From Flavobacteriales bacterium (lineage in GTDB: Bacteria > Bacteroidota > Bacteroidia > Flavobacteriales_F > PHOS-HE28): a stretch of 64,000 nucleotides of DNA. This document shows, in pieces, positions 55,009-63,801 of this stretch. The notes under the pieces were generated by a model that worked only from the letters and a program-made list of their open reading frames with translations, made no database searches and was not told the DNA's origin. The stretch's first letter is position 1, and every line of letters starts with the position of its first letter. Where the stretch lies: the NCBI GenBank assembly GCA_016705955.1, contig JADJKO010000003.1:310001-374000 (forward strand), read 5' to 3'. A program made the translations under genes and the position numbers.

Positions 55009-55016
55009 CGAAGGTA
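55009..55016 (-). promoter_or_regulatory. -7 promoter element abutting the cysS start
   Basis: On the minus strand it reads TACCTTCG, seven bases before the cysS ATG. Confidence 0.48.
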
Positions 55017-55073
55017 GAAGAAAGGGGCCCAAAAACGCCTAGAAGCGGGGTGCGTTCGGAAAGGGAGCCGCAA

Positions 55074-55970
55074 TTACTTCAGGTCCTCGTCGGTGATGAT
55101 CGCATCGCCCGCGAAGCGTCCGCCCTTGAACACTTGGATCCGGGATAGGATACCATTCGCGTCATAGCTATAACGCTTGCCATCCCACAGGCGACCGTTC
55201 TTGAACTCGCCCTGTTGCGAGAGCCGGAGCTGTTTATCGTAGAGCGTGTTGTAACCGTTATCCCTGAACTGCACCGCGTTCGTTCGTTCAGTAGGCAACA
55301 CTGCGGGCGCTGCCTCGGCCTTGGGATCCACCTTCACCTCCTCGGCCTTGGGCACCGGCTTCAGGTACTTGCTGTTCGCCGCATCGATCACCCCGTTATC
55401 GAATTGCGCGACCTGTTGCAGCTGGCCGTCGGTTGTATAGCGCTTCAACGTGCCATCCTCGCGACCCTCCTCCACCTGCACTTGGACGGCGAGTTGTCCA
55501 TTCTCGTGGTAGTACTTCTGCTCGCCATCCCGGATACCGAACGCATTGAAGACGAAGTCCTGCGCCAACTTCCCATTGGGGTGCCAGCGCTGGAACTTGC
55601 CCGTGTTCCGATCGAGGTCCCACGTGCCTTGCTCTTCTACTTTACCCGTCGGGTAGAAGGTCTTGTAGTCGCCCTTCGGACGTCCCATCTGGTAGGTGAT
55701 CTCGCTCATCACCTGCCCATTCGGCCAATAGCGCCGCCATAACCCAATGCGCTTACTGTTCGTGTAGCGACCTTCCTCGATCAATTGACCGTCGCTGTAT
55801 TCCGGTTTCTCGCTCTTCGGGGCAAGCACTTTCCAATAGCCTTGCTTGCGTCCCATGTCATCCACGTGGTTCAGGGTGTCCTGAGGCGCTGTGTTCGCCT
55901 GTGCCACCGAAGTGGTGGTGCCGAACAAGAAGAGGAATCCGAGGCTGAGGAGGAAGGATCTACCGATCAT
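55074..55970 (-). CDS. Secreted MORN-2 repeat protein (YwqK-like)
   Basis: The 298-residue protein has a signal peptide (IGRSFLLSLGFLFLFGTTTSVAQ) and a series of about six MORN_2 (PF07661-type) repeats such as RRYWPNGQVMSEITYQMG, KTFYPTGKVEEQGTWD, QRWHPNGKLAQDFVF, KYYHENGQLAVQVQ and KRYTTDGQLQQVAQF. A charged spacer leads to another repeat near the end (YSYDANGILSRIQV). Such proteins are often labelled YwqK antitoxin-like, but nothing here implies a toxin; the role is unknown. ATG 55985 is an alternative start. It lies 72 bases upstream of cysS on the same strand. Confidence 0.82.
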   Translation of the reverse strand: MIGRSFLLSLGFLFLFGTTTSVAQANTAPQDTLNHVDDMGRKQGYWKVLAPKSEKPEYSDGQLIEEGRYTNSKRIGLWRRYWPNGQVMSEITYQMGRPKGDYKTFYPTGKVEEQGTWDLDRNTGKFQRWHPNGKLAQDFVFNAFGIRDGEQKYYHENGQLAVQVQVEEGREDGTLKRYTTDGQLQQVAQFDNGVIDAANSKYLKPVPKAEEVKVDPKAEAAPAVLPTERTNAVQFRDNGYNTLYDKQLRLSQQGEFKNGRLWDGKRYSYDANGILSRIQVFKGGRFAGDAIITDEDLK

Positions 55971-56034
55971 ATCTGGGCTGGTCATCGCGGTCGCGATACG
56001 GTCGAGAGGCAGGACGGGTTTCACACGGTCCGGT

Positions 56035-56979
56035 TCAGGCCAATTCGCGCTTGAGGTTCACCATCATCTCGTCCACCATCGCGCGAAGGTCGAACTGCGG
56101 TTTCCAGCCCCAATCGGCACGGGCCGCGCTGTCATCGATGCTGCGCGGCCAACTGTCCGCAATGGCTTGGCGGCTATCAGGTGCATAGTTGATGGTGAAC
56201 CCAGAGATGTGCCGCGCAACTTCCGCTGCGATCTCCTTCGGGGAAAAGCTGATCCCGGCGAGGTTGTAGCCCGTGCGCACTTTCACCTGTTCGGCAGGCG
56301 CTTCCATCAGGTCGATGGTCGCGCGGATGGCATCCGGCATGTACATCATGGGCAACGTGGTGTCCGGCCCTAGGAAGCTGGTGTACTTGCCATTCTTGAT
56401 CGCCTCGTGGAAGATGTGTACCGCGTAATCCGTGGTGCCACCGCCGGGTGCGCTCTTCCAGCCGATCAGGCCCGGGTAGCGAATGCTACGCACATCCACG
56501 CCGTATCTCTTGTGGTAGTACGCGCACCATTGTTCACCGGCTTGTTTGCTGATCCCATACACCGTGCTCGGCTCGGCGATGGTGCGCTGCGGTGTGTTGT
56601 CCTTCGGTGTTGTTGGGCCGAATACCGCGATGCTACTCGGCCAGTAGACCTTCTTCACCTTCCCTTCGCGCGCCAGTTCGAGGACGATGAAGAGGCTGTC
56701 CATGTTCAGTTCCCAGGCGAAGGCCGGATCCTTCTCCGCAGTAGCACTGAGCAACGCGGCCAACAGATAGACCTCCGTGATCTCGTACTTCTCGACGATC
56801 CGTTCGATGCCTCGACGATCCATGGCGTTCACCATGGCGAAGGGTCCTGTCTGTTTGGCTTGCGGCTCCTTGATATCGCTGGCCACCACGTTCTGGTCGC
56901 CAAAGCGCGCACGCAAGCCCTCTACGAGTTCGGTACCGATCTGGCCGCTGGAGCCGATGACGAGGATCTTCTTGGACAT
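56035..56979 (-). CDS. NAD-dependent epimerase-type L-threonine 3-dehydrogenase
   Basis: The 314-residue SDR-extended enzyme has the Rossmann start ILVIGSSGQIGTELVEGL, the catalytic Ser/Tyr/Lys in PSSIAVFG and YGISKQAGE, and RYPGLIGWKSAPGGGTTDYAV, which is typical of the threonine dehydrogenases of Bacteroidota. It would oxidise threonine to 2-amino-3-ketobutyrate on the way to glycine; no Kbl partner is visible here. The start at ATG 56979 has a TAGCTTCG box four bases upstream. Confidence 0.88.
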   Translation of the reverse strand: MSKKILVIGSSGQIGTELVEGLRARFGDQNVVASDIKEPQAKQTGPFAMVNAMDRRGIERIVEKYEITEVYLLAALLSATAEKDPAFAWELNMDSLFIVLELAREGKVKKVYWPSSIAVFGPTTPKDNTPQRTIAEPSTVYGISKQAGEQWCAYYHKRYGVDVRSIRYPGLIGWKSAPGGGTTDYAVHIFHEAIKNGKYTSFLGPDTTLPMMYMPDAIRATIDLMEAPAEQVKVRTGYNLAGISFSPKEIAAEVARHISGFTINYAPDSRQAIADSWPRSIDDSAARADWGWKPQFDLRAMVDEMMVNLKRELA

Positions 56980-56983
56980 GCGG

Positions 56984-56991
56984 CGAAGCTA
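56984..56991 (-). promoter_or_regulatory. -7 promoter element abutting the threonine dehydrogenase start
   Basis: On the minus strand it reads TAGCTTCG followed by CCGC and the ATG. The same TAnnTTCG-CCGC-ATG arrangement occurs upstream of trhO. Confidence 0.48.
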
Positions 56992-57019
56992 TGCGCACAT
57001 GGGAAGTCCGCTACAAGAG

Positions 57020-59761
57020 TTACTGTTTGATGAGACCTGTGCCTACACCGTATTCCTTACTGCGCAGCACCAGCTGGTAACGCCCTGCGGCCAACCCCGC
57101 GAGGCCAAGCTCCTCCACTGAGCGCCCCTGTGGACGCAGCTCATTCGATAGGAAGACCCGGACGACCACCCCGCGCGCATCCAGGAGTTGAAGGGTGATG
57201 CGCTCCTCCTTCGGCAGATCGAACACTGCCGTGGCTTGATCCATACACGGATCCGGCGCGACGCTCAGGGGGATCGTCATCGCGTCCACCGCGTCCGCGT
57301 TCATCACAATGCTCGGGTACGCGAATCGGATAATGGCGAAGTCATCGGTACCACTCACCACAGCACTACCGCCAACCACCAGACCCCCATCCTGCTGCAA
57401 GGCCATGGCGTATGCACGGTCGTCACCTTCACCTATATCAACGGTCACAAGGCCGTCCTGGAAGAAGCCGGGGTCGAGCGCTCCGTTCGGTTGCACGCGC
57501 ACGAGCAGGAAGTCCTCGATCGTATCGGTGCGGATGTAGCCGCAGACCAGGACCGTTCCATCAGGTCGGACAAGAATGGAGTTGGCGCTTTCATCGCTAG
57601 CCGGTGATCCGATGGACACCCACCCTCCATTGCCGAATGTGGGGTCCAATGTTCCGTCCGTGGCGAGCCGTGCGATCAATACGTTCTCGTTGTCGCCATC
57701 GCTGGTGCGCCCGGTGACCACGATGCGTTGCTGCGCATCCACGACGACCGCAAGAGCCACGTGATCCCCAGTGCCCATGTCGAGGACCGCCACGCCCGCA
57801 TCACCGAAGGAGGGATCCAGTGCGCCGTCCGCATCAAGCCGGACGACGAGAACACTTCGATCCTGAACGGTACCGGTTGATCCAGCGGCGATGATCCGGC
57901 CATCACTCTGCAACGCCATGGCGTATGCGATCTCGTCATTGCCCAGATCAAGGCCCGTCCAACCTCCGGTTCCGAACGTGGGATCCAGCGCACCATCCTC
58001 ATCGGATCGGGCAATGATCATGTCCTCGTTCGAGCCAATGAAGGAAGATCCTGCGACCAAGAGCCGACCGGACGCATCCAAGCGCATGGCCTGTGCAACA
58101 TCGTCACCCGCTCCAAAAGCGGCGATGACCATTCCACCGGTACCGAACGTGGTATCCAACACGCCATTCGTCAGTAGCCCGGCGATCGCGATATCGCGAT
58201 CGTTCCCATTGCTTGCGTAACCCCCCACGAGTATGCGTCCATCCGGGCGAACAGCCAAGGCATTGGCGCCCGCGTCCCCAATGCCGATGTTCAGCCGAAC
58301 GCGCCCCGCAGTGCCGAAGAACACATCGCGGTTGCCATTCCCGGAATGGCGCACCAAGGCCATCTCACCGATCCCGTTCGTGCTCGAGCGTCCGGCCAGA
58401 AGCGTTCGCCCGTCGGGCTGTATGGCGAGCGCATACGCCACGTCCATGCGCTCCTCGGCCGTGGTGGTCACTCGCCCATTGGTGCCGAACTCTGGATCAG
58501 GCAACGCATTATCGCCCAAGCGGAACAACGAGATCTCACTCGTAGAGCGCAGGTCGTTCGCCGCGTAACCTGCGACCACCACCCGGCCATTCGGTTGCAC
58601 CATGATCGCGCGCCCTTCATCCGAGCCGAGTGCGAACGAGACGATCACATGACCATTGCCACTGAACGATGGGTCCAGCACACCATTCGGCAGCATGCAC
58701 ACCACGGGAGTATGCGGCGAAAGTCCCCACCAGGCGTAACCTGTGAGATAGATACGCCCATCCGCACCGATGCAGACGGCCTTTGCCACCTGCGTCGTCG
58801 GTCCAACGTTGGCAACGCCGTTGTTACCGAAGGTCGCATCGAGCGATCCATCGACGTTGAGCCGAAGCGCAACGAAATCCTCATTGACGCTGTACGTCGA
58901 TCCTGCCACGACCACCTTCCCATCCGACTGAAGCGCGATCGCGTATGCCTTTTCCGAGTAAGGACCGATATCCGCATGAACGATGCCCTGGTCGCCGAAT
59001 GAAGCATCCAGCGTTCCATCGGGGAACAAGCGCGCGATCGCGATGGAGGTATAGGTTCCGGTACTGTAGTAGCCGGCCTGCAGGATGCGGCCGTCCGGTT
59101 GCACACCGAGTGCGGTGGCTATATCGTAGGAGCTTCCTATCGGCAGGATCCGGATGCCCGAAGAACCGAAAGTCGGGTCGATCGATCCATCCGGCATCAA
59201 GCACACGGTGGCGAAGTCCTCGTCCGATCCATTGTGCATGGTCCCGCCTATCACGATCCTCCCGTCGGGTAATTGAACAACACCGGTGGCCCTGTCATCC
59301 TGCGCGAGGATCGTGATGGTCACCAGCCCGTCGTTGGAGAAGGAAGGGTCCAGGCTGCCATCGGCCAGGAACCGCGCCGCTGCGATATCGTAGTCCGTGC
59401 CGTTCCACACCGTTCCGGCCAGTACGATCCGTCCATCCGGTTGCAGCGCCATCGATGTTGCGCTGCTTGGACCGATCGCGAAAGGCGCCAGTGCGACACC
59501 ACTCGCACCGAAGGACCCGTCCAGCGTCCCATTCTCCAAATACTTCAACAAAGCGAACCTGCTGCCTTCATAGCTCTTGGCCTCACCCGCGACGAAGAAG
59601 CCGCCATCCGGCAATGCCACCATCGCATTCCCTTGGCCGCCGTTCGAGCCCAGATCGGTCGTGATCATGCCATCGCCGCTGAAGGTCTCATCGAGGATGG
59701 AGAACTGTGCGTACAGCCCGCAAAGCGGGAACATGGCGAGGAACAGCAGGTAGCTACGCAT
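57020..59761 (-). CDS. Secreted delta-60 repeat (beta-propeller-like) protein with T9SS tail
   Basis: The 913-residue product has a signal peptide (MRSYLLFLAMFPLCGLYAQ) followed by about 14 delta-60 repeats of roughly 55-60 residues. Each has the core LDxSFGxxGxV... and QPDGRIxxxG, for example LDASFGDQGIVHADIG and IQPDGRTLLAGRS. The repeats probably form propeller-like sheets. The C-terminal ~85 residues (LSVAPDPCMDQATAVFDLP to GRYQLVLRSKEYGVGT) are a T9SS type A domain. Function is unknown; such proteins are common surface or secreted cargo. ATG 59761 is chosen for its signal peptide. It is divergent from trhO with 83 bases between start codons. Confidence 0.9.
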   Translation of the reverse strand: MRSYLLFLAMFPLCGLYAQFSILDETFSGDGMITTDLGSNGGQGNAMVALPDGGFFVAGEAKSYEGSRFALLKYLENGTLDGSFGASGVALAPFAIGPSSATSMALQPDGRIVLAGTVWNGTDYDIAAARFLADGSLDPSFSNDGLVTITILAQDDRATGVVQLPDGRIVIGGTMHNGSDEDFATVCLMPDGSIDPTFGSSGIRILPIGSSYDIATALGVQPDGRILQAGYYSTGTYTSIAIARLFPDGTLDASFGDQGIVHADIGPYSEKAYAIALQSDGKVVVAGSTYSVNEDFVALRLNVDGSLDATFGNNGVANVGPTTQVAKAVCIGADGRIYLTGYAWWGLSPHTPVVCMLPNGVLDPSFSGNGHVIVSFALGSDEGRAIMVQPNGRVVVAGYAANDLRSTSEISLFRLGDNALPDPEFGTNGRVTTTAEERMDVAYALAIQPDGRTLLAGRSSTNGIGEMALVRHSGNGNRDVFFGTAGRVRLNIGIGDAGANALAVRPDGRILVGGYASNGNDRDIAIAGLLTNGVLDTTFGTGGMVIAAFGAGDDVAQAMRLDASGRLLVAGSSFIGSNEDMIIARSDEDGALDPTFGTGGWTGLDLGNDEIAYAMALQSDGRIIAAGSTGTVQDRSVLVVRLDADGALDPSFGDAGVAVLDMGTGDHVALAVVVDAQQRIVVTGRTSDGDNENVLIARLATDGTLDPTFGNGGWVSIGSPASDESANSILVRPDGTVLVCGYIRTDTIEDFLLVRVQPNGALDPGFFQDGLVTVDIGEGDDRAYAMALQQDGGLVVGGSAVVSGTDDFAIIRFAYPSIVMNADAVDAMTIPLSVAPDPCMDQATAVFDLPKEERITLQLLDARGVVVRVFLSNELRPQGRSVEELGLAGLAAGRYQLVLRSKEYGVGTGLIKQ

Positions 59762-59832
59762 GCGCAAGGCGGTCTTCCGGAACGGTAGCGCACAAGGTAG
59801 CAACGCCCTTCCATCACCAAAGGGCCTCCCTG

Positions 59833-59840
59833 TATCTTCG
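59833..59840 (+). promoter_or_regulatory. -7 promoter element abutting the trhO start
   Basis: TATCTTCG is followed by CCGC and the ATG at 59845, the same arrangement as on the threonine dehydrogenase gene, which predicts a leaderless transcript. Confidence 0.5.
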
Positions 59841-59844
59841 CCGC

Positions 59845-60990
59845 ATGATCCCGCATCGCCTCCGCAACCTGCATCGGCCGGACGTTCTCCGCGCCAAGCT
59901 GGAGCGCGAGCAGGCGCCTCGAACCACATTATCCTTCTATCGTTATGTGCGCCTTTCCGGTGTGGAGGATCTGCGGAACGAACTCTATGCGGAATGGGAA
60001 GCCTTGGGGGTGTTGGGCCGCATCTACCTCTCGCAAGAGGGCATCAACGCACAACTGAGCCTCCCGACCTCCAACGTTGAAATGTTCCGCACGGCGTTGG
60101 ATGCGCGTGAAGCCTTCGCCGATGTGCCGTGGAAGATCGCCGTGGAAGATGATGATAAGAGCTTCCTGAAGCTCATGGTCAAGGTGAAGAAGAAGATCGT
60201 GGCGGATGGACTGGCTGACGACGCATTCGACGTGACGAACGTCGGGGCGCACTTGGATGCAGCGGCCTTCAACCGGAAGATGGAAGAGGGCGCGCTGGTG
60301 ATCGACATGCGCAACAACTACGAGTGCTTGATCGGCCATTTCGACGGGGCCTACCTACCGAAGGCGGATACATTCCGTGGCGCCATTGAAGAAGTGACCC
60401 TTCGACTCCGCTCAGGGCAGGGAGGGACGGGCAACGATCCCGAGATCTTGCTCTATTGCACCGGCGGCATCCGCTGCGAAAAAGCCAGCGCCTACCTGAA
60501 GCACGAGGGCTTCACCAACGTCGGCCAGTTGCACGGCGGCATCATCGACTACGCTCGGCAGATCAAGGCGCAAGGGCTGGCGAGCAAGTACAAGGGCCAG
60601 AACTTCGTGTTCGACGAGCGGCTCGCGGAGCGCATCACCGACGATGTGGTGAGCACCTGCATGCAGTGCGGCAAATCGAGCGATCGCATCGGCAACTGCC
60701 AGGAGGTGACCTGCAACATGCTGCTCGTTCAATGTGAAGCATGCGCCGAGGAGTACGCCGATTGTTGCTCACCAAGCTGTCGTGAGATCCATCAGTTGCC
60801 CAACGAAGTGCAGCGCGCATGGCGCAAAGGACGAAGCACGCGCAGCACCAAGACAAAAGCGATCAACGATCCTGAAGGACTACGTCGTCGGATCCGCGAA
60901 CAAGAAGAAATGCTTGCGCGGATCGGCACGCTCCATCCTGAACTTGTGCGGGCGGGAAATTTCCCGCCCCAACCTCCAACCATCAACTAA
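59845..60990 (+). CDS. trhO: Rhodanese-type tRNA uridine 5-hydroxylase (TrhO/YceA family)
   Basis: The 381-residue protein has the family order: N-terminal acylphosphatase-like domain (LGRIYLSQEGINAQLS), a rhodanese domain with VIDMRNNYECLIGHFDGA and the active-site loop LLYCTGGIRCEKAS, then a Cys-rich tail (STCMQCGKSSDRIGNC, CNMLLVQCEACAEEYADCCSPSC). It hydroxylates U34 of some tRNAs using prephenate-linked chemistry in E. coli. An insertion of about 10 residues (LRLRSGQGGTG) before the active-site strand is encoded by a short palindromic sequence at 60398-60426 and looks foreign. ATG 59845 gives the normal start, and a -7 box lies four bases upstream. Confidence 0.9.
   Translation: MIPHRLRNLHRPDVLRAKLEREQAPRTTLSFYRYVRLSGVEDLRNELYAEWEALGVLGRIYLSQEGINAQLSLPTSNVEMFRTALDAREAFADVPWKIAVEDDDKSFLKLMVKVKKKIVADGLADDAFDVTNVGAHLDAAAFNRKMEEGALVIDMRNNYECLIGHFDGAYLPKADTFRGAIEEVTLRLRSGQGGTGNDPEILLYCTGGIRCEKASAYLKHEGFTNVGQLHGGIIDYARQIKAQGLASKYKGQNFVFDERLAERITDDVVSTCMQCGKSSDRIGNCQEVTCNMLLVQCEACAEEYADCCSPSCREIHQLPNEVQRAWRKGRSTRSTKTKAINDPEGLRRRIREQEEMLARIGTLHPELVRAGNFPPQPPTIN
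60398..60426 (+). repeat. Short palindrome-containing element inserted in frame in trhO
   Basis: CCCTTCGACTCCGCTCAGGG at 60398-60417 has CCCT/AGGG ends and a GC-rich core; a further CAGGGAGGG follows. I recall closely similar sequences as dispersed repeats in other Bacteroidota, but I see no second copy in this window. It encodes the LRLRSGQGG segment that interrupts the usual rhodanese spacing without breaking the frame. Confidence 0.5.
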
Positions 60991-61092
60991 GGAACCGACC
61001 ACGGCCAATCGCCTTACACGCCACCAGACCACTCCCGAAAAGATCAGCGCTCATCCATCCTTTCCGCGTCATCTGCGTTCCATTCCCTCCCC

Positions 61093-62250
61093 ATGCCCAT
61101 CTACCACAGCCTCGGCAAGATCCCGCACAAGCGGCACACCGTATTCAAGAACGGCAAGGATCGCTACTTCTACGAACAGCTCTTCGGCACCGTGGGCTTC
61201 GATGGCATGAGCTCGTTGCTCTACCACACGCACCGCCCCACGCAGGTGAAGGCGCTGAAGAAGCCGAAGGATGTATCGCCTAAGATCGCTGAGGCGAAGA
61301 ACATGCGCTCGCTGCGCCTGCATGGCTTCAAGGTGGCACCGGTGAAGGATCACTTGGATGCGCGCAAGGCCATCCTCGTGAACAGCGATTGCGCCATCGT
61401 GCTCGCGGCGCCGCAAGCGAAGAAGGTCGACTACTTCTACAAGAACGCCGACTGCGATGAGATGATCTTCGTCCACAAAGGCAGCGGCAGGCTGCGCTCC
61501 CTGCTGGGCACCTTGGACTTCAAGTACGGCGACTACCTGATCGTTCCGCGCGGAATGATCTACACCATGGAGTTCGACACCACGGACAACCGCCTGTTCA
61601 TGGTGGAGAGCCACCGGCCGATGTACACGCCCAAGCACTACCGCAATTGGTTCGGGCAGTTGCTGGAGCATTCACCCTTCTGCGAGCGCGACATCCGCCG
61701 CCCGAAGAAATTGGAGACGCATGATGAGAAGGGCGACTTCATCGTGAAGGTGAAGAAGCAGGGCATGCTGCACGAGTTCACCTACGCCACGCACCCCTTC
61801 GACGTGGTGGGCTGGGACGGCTACAACTATCCCTACGCCTTCAGCATCCACGACTTCGAGCCGATCACCGGCCGCGTACACCTGCCGCCGCCGATCCACC
61901 AGACCTTCGAGACGGACGCCTTCGTGGTGTGCAGCTTCGTGCCGCGCCTCTACGACTACCATCCGCAGGCGATCCCCGCACCATACAACCACAGCAACAT
62001 CGACGCGGACGAGGTCCTCTATTACGTGGAGGGCGACTTCATGAGCCGCAACGACATCGCTCCAGGGCACATCAGCTTGCACCCCGCCGGCATCCCGCAC
62101 GGGCCGCACCCCGGCGCCATGGAACGCAGTATCGGCAAGAAGGAGACCGATGAGCTCGCCGTGATGGTGGACACCTTCAAGCCATTGATGGTGACCGAAG
62201 AGGCGATGAAGATCGACGACGGGAAATATTGGAAGAGTTGGTTGGAGTGA
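61093..62250 (+). CDS. hmgA: Homogentisate 1,2-dioxygenase
   Basis: The 385-residue iron enzyme opens the aromatic ring of homogentisate to maleylacetoacetate in tyrosine and phenylalanine breakdown. The iron ligand region is intact: PPPIHQTFETDAFVVCSFVP, YNHSNIDADEVLYYVEGDF and the end HPAGIPHGPHPGAME. The cupin core has EMIFVHKGSGRLRSLLG. ATG 61093 gives the normal start (MPIYHSLGKIPHKRHTVF). No other tyrosine-catabolic gene is adjacent in this window; the next element is an insertion sequence, so a downstream partner may have been displaced. The 102 bases before it show nothing clear. Confidence 0.94.
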   Translation: MPIYHSLGKIPHKRHTVFKNGKDRYFYEQLFGTVGFDGMSSLLYHTHRPTQVKALKKPKDVSPKIAEAKNMRSLRLHGFKVAPVKDHLDARKAILVNSDCAIVLAAPQAKKVDYFYKNADCDEMIFVHKGSGRLRSLLGTLDFKYGDYLIVPRGMIYTMEFDTTDNRLFMVESHRPMYTPKHYRNWFGQLLEHSPFCERDIRRPKKLETHDEKGDFIVKVKKQGMLHEFTYATHPFDVVGWDGYNYPYAFSIHDFEPITGRVHLPPPIHQTFETDAFVVCSFVPRLYDYHPQAIPAPYNHSNIDADEVLYYVEGDFMSRNDIAPGHISLHPAGIPHGPHPGAMERSIGKKETDELAVMVDTFKPLMVTEEAMKIDDGKYWKSWLE

Positions 62251-62561
62251 TGCTGTACGATTGGGGCGTGCCGGTTCGAAGACTCACCGTCGCACTTTCC
62301 GCTACAACTCTACACTTGCCCGCCTCGAAGATGCCCATCTTCGAGGAGCAAACGATCACTGAAGGAAACTGAGCAGGATCGCGGGTGAACCATTCCGCTG
62401 CATAGGCTTTTAGGCCTAAAGGACTTATTGGCACCCGTGATCCACTCGGGTCTGAGGCTCGGATAGAATTGCAGGCGTAGTGGCCTATTAGAGTTGTCGA
62501 GCACAGGACCCTTAGCTCAGCCCCTCCAGCGATCACTTTACTAACCCAAAAGTAGGTGAAC
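62251..62561 (+). ncRNA. Non-coding leader of the IS110-family element, candidate bridge-RNA region
   Basis: About 310 bases between hmgA and the transposase hold no gene but carry a perfect 11-base inverted repeat at 62323-62346 (CCTCGAAGATG, two bases, CATCTTCGAGG) and a 12-base palindrome TTTAGGCCTAAA at 62409-62420. IS110-group elements are known to encode a structured bridge RNA in the non-coding end, usually upstream of the recombinase. The location and hairpins fit, but no boundaries or guide loops can be read with certainty. The first part may be hmgA flank. Confidence 0.4.
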
Positions 62562-63563
62562 ATGAAACACTGGATCGGTATCGACGTGAGCAAGGCGACA
62601 TTGGATGTGGCCCTGCTGGATGAACACGGCAAGGTCACCGCCGAAGAGCAAGTGGCCAACACGGAGAAGGGTCTACGCAGCATGTGGAAGCGGTGGACCA
62701 AAGCGTTCGGTCTTGCAAAAGGGGAATGCCTGGTGTGCCTTGAACCCACCGGGCACTACTCGCACCTTCCGTTGGAGACCTTGGTGCAACTGGAGGTGCT
62801 CACCTGGCTGGCGCATCCCACCGACATCATCAGGAGCATCGGTGCCACACGCGGGAAGAACGACCGCATTGATGCGCTGCGGATCGCCGACTATGCCCGA
62901 CGCTTCCACGACAAGGCGCGCTTGGTCACGCCCGATCACCTGCGCACCAACAAGCTCAAGCAGTTGCTTACCCGGCGGAGAACCTGGTGCGGCGCAAGAC
63001 CATGCACCACACGCATCCGCAACCTGAACAAGTGCATGGACAAGTCGCTCCAGACCGCCTTCACGCGCATCGACAAGGCGCAGATCACCGCGCTCGGCAA
63101 GTCGATCAAGCAGATCGAAGCATTGATCACGGAGGTGATCGCCGCCGATGCGGAACACCAACGCATCTATGACCTGCTCTTGTCCATTGATGGTGTCGGC
63201 CCTGTGCTGGCAGCTCATCTGCTGGCGCTCACCGAAGGCTTCCTGCGCTTCAAGACCGCTCGGGAGCTGTCCTGTCATGCAGGCTGCGCTCCCTTCGAGC
63301 ACTCCTCCGGCAGCAGCATCCGTGGCAAGACCCGTGTGTCCCGCCAGGCGCAATCCACCTTGAAGTACCTGCTGCACATGGCGGCCGTGGGGGTCACTGC
63401 ACGCAAGGGTGAATTGCAGGACTACTGGAAACGCAAGGTGGCCGAGGGCAAGCACAAGATGTCGGTGCTCAACGCCATCCGCAACAAGCTCATCCACCGC
63501 ATCTATGCCGTGATCGATCGGGGCACTCCGTTCGTGCGCAGAACGGAACCCGTCACTGCGTAG
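62562..63563 (+). CDS. IS110-family transposase (DEDD recombinase) with compensating indels
   Basis: The 333-residue protein has the RuvC-like DEDD domain with Asp8 (WIGIDVSKATLDVALL), Glu61 (CLEPTGHYSHLP) and Asp101/Asp104 (NDRIDALRIADYAR). The Transposase_20 domain (about 205-290, LLLSIDGVGPVLAAHLLAL, SSGSSIRGKTRVS) ends with KRKVAEGKHKMSVLNAIRNKL. Residues 139-151 (RRTWCGARPCTTR) do not look like the family, and a shifted frame over 62976-63014 gives the expected ENLVRRKTMHHT, so a one-base deletion is offset by a two-base deletion. AGGTGA lies just before the ATG, an SD-like feature rare in this window. Confidence 0.9.
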   Translation: MKHWIGIDVSKATLDVALLDEHGKVTAEEQVANTEKGLRSMWKRWTKAFGLAKGECLVCLEPTGHYSHLPLETLVQLEVLTWLAHPTDIIRSIGATRGKNDRIDALRIADYARRFHDKARLVTPDHLRTNKLKQLLTRRRTWCGARPCTTRIRNLNKCMDKSLQTAFTRIDKAQITALGKSIKQIEALITEVIAADAEHQRIYDLLLSIDGVGPVLAAHLLALTEGFLRFKTARELSCHAGCAPFEHSSGSSIRGKTRVSRQAQSTLKYLLHMAAVGVTARKGELQDYWKRKVAEGKHKMSVLNAIRNKLIHRIYAVIDRGTPFVRRTEPVTA

Positions 63564-63645
63564 ACTTGTGCATCGGGCCGAAACGGAAGTGGGCTCTGCT
63601 GAAGAGCAACCCGCCAGGGATAGGTCTGATGAACGACAGCCATAA

Positions 63646-63680
63646 CATGGGTCGAGGGCTGCTTCAGATCTTGACCCATG
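63646..63680 (+). repeat. Inverted repeat downstream of the transposase
   Basis: CATGGGTC (63646-63653) and GACCCATG (63673-63680) form eight pairs around a 19-base loop. It may be the transcriptional end or part of the right end of the IS element. The rest of 63564-63801 shows no gene. Confidence 0.4.
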
Positions 63681-63801
63681 GCTGGAGTTCCTCATGCCTG
63701 AAAAAAACTTTCCCATTGGCTTGCTCAGGTCATAGAATAAGTCCTCGCTCGTTCCTCGGTGCGGGGTACCCGCTGCAATCGCTCACGCGGATCTGAACGC
63801 C

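Larger units (their letters stand above)
62323..63680 (+). mobile_element. IS110-family insertion sequence (boundaries uncertain)
   Basis: The element is defined by its DEDD-type transposase and flanking non-coding segments with hairpins. I set provisional limits at the left hairpin and at the inverted repeat CATGGGTC/GACCCATG at 63646-63680 on the right. IS110 elements do not normally make clear terminal inverted repeats or target duplications, so the real ends cannot be fixed from one copy. Confidence 0.55.

Noticed and set aside
53736..55148. A 470-codon antisense frame opposite cysS
   Set aside because: cysS is unambiguous on the other strand; the antisense product has no recognisable domain.
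55074..55970. Toxin-antitoxin module suggested by the YwqK-type repeats
   Set aside because: No toxin gene is adjacent, and the protein has a signal peptide and MORN repeats; the antitoxin name is a database habit.
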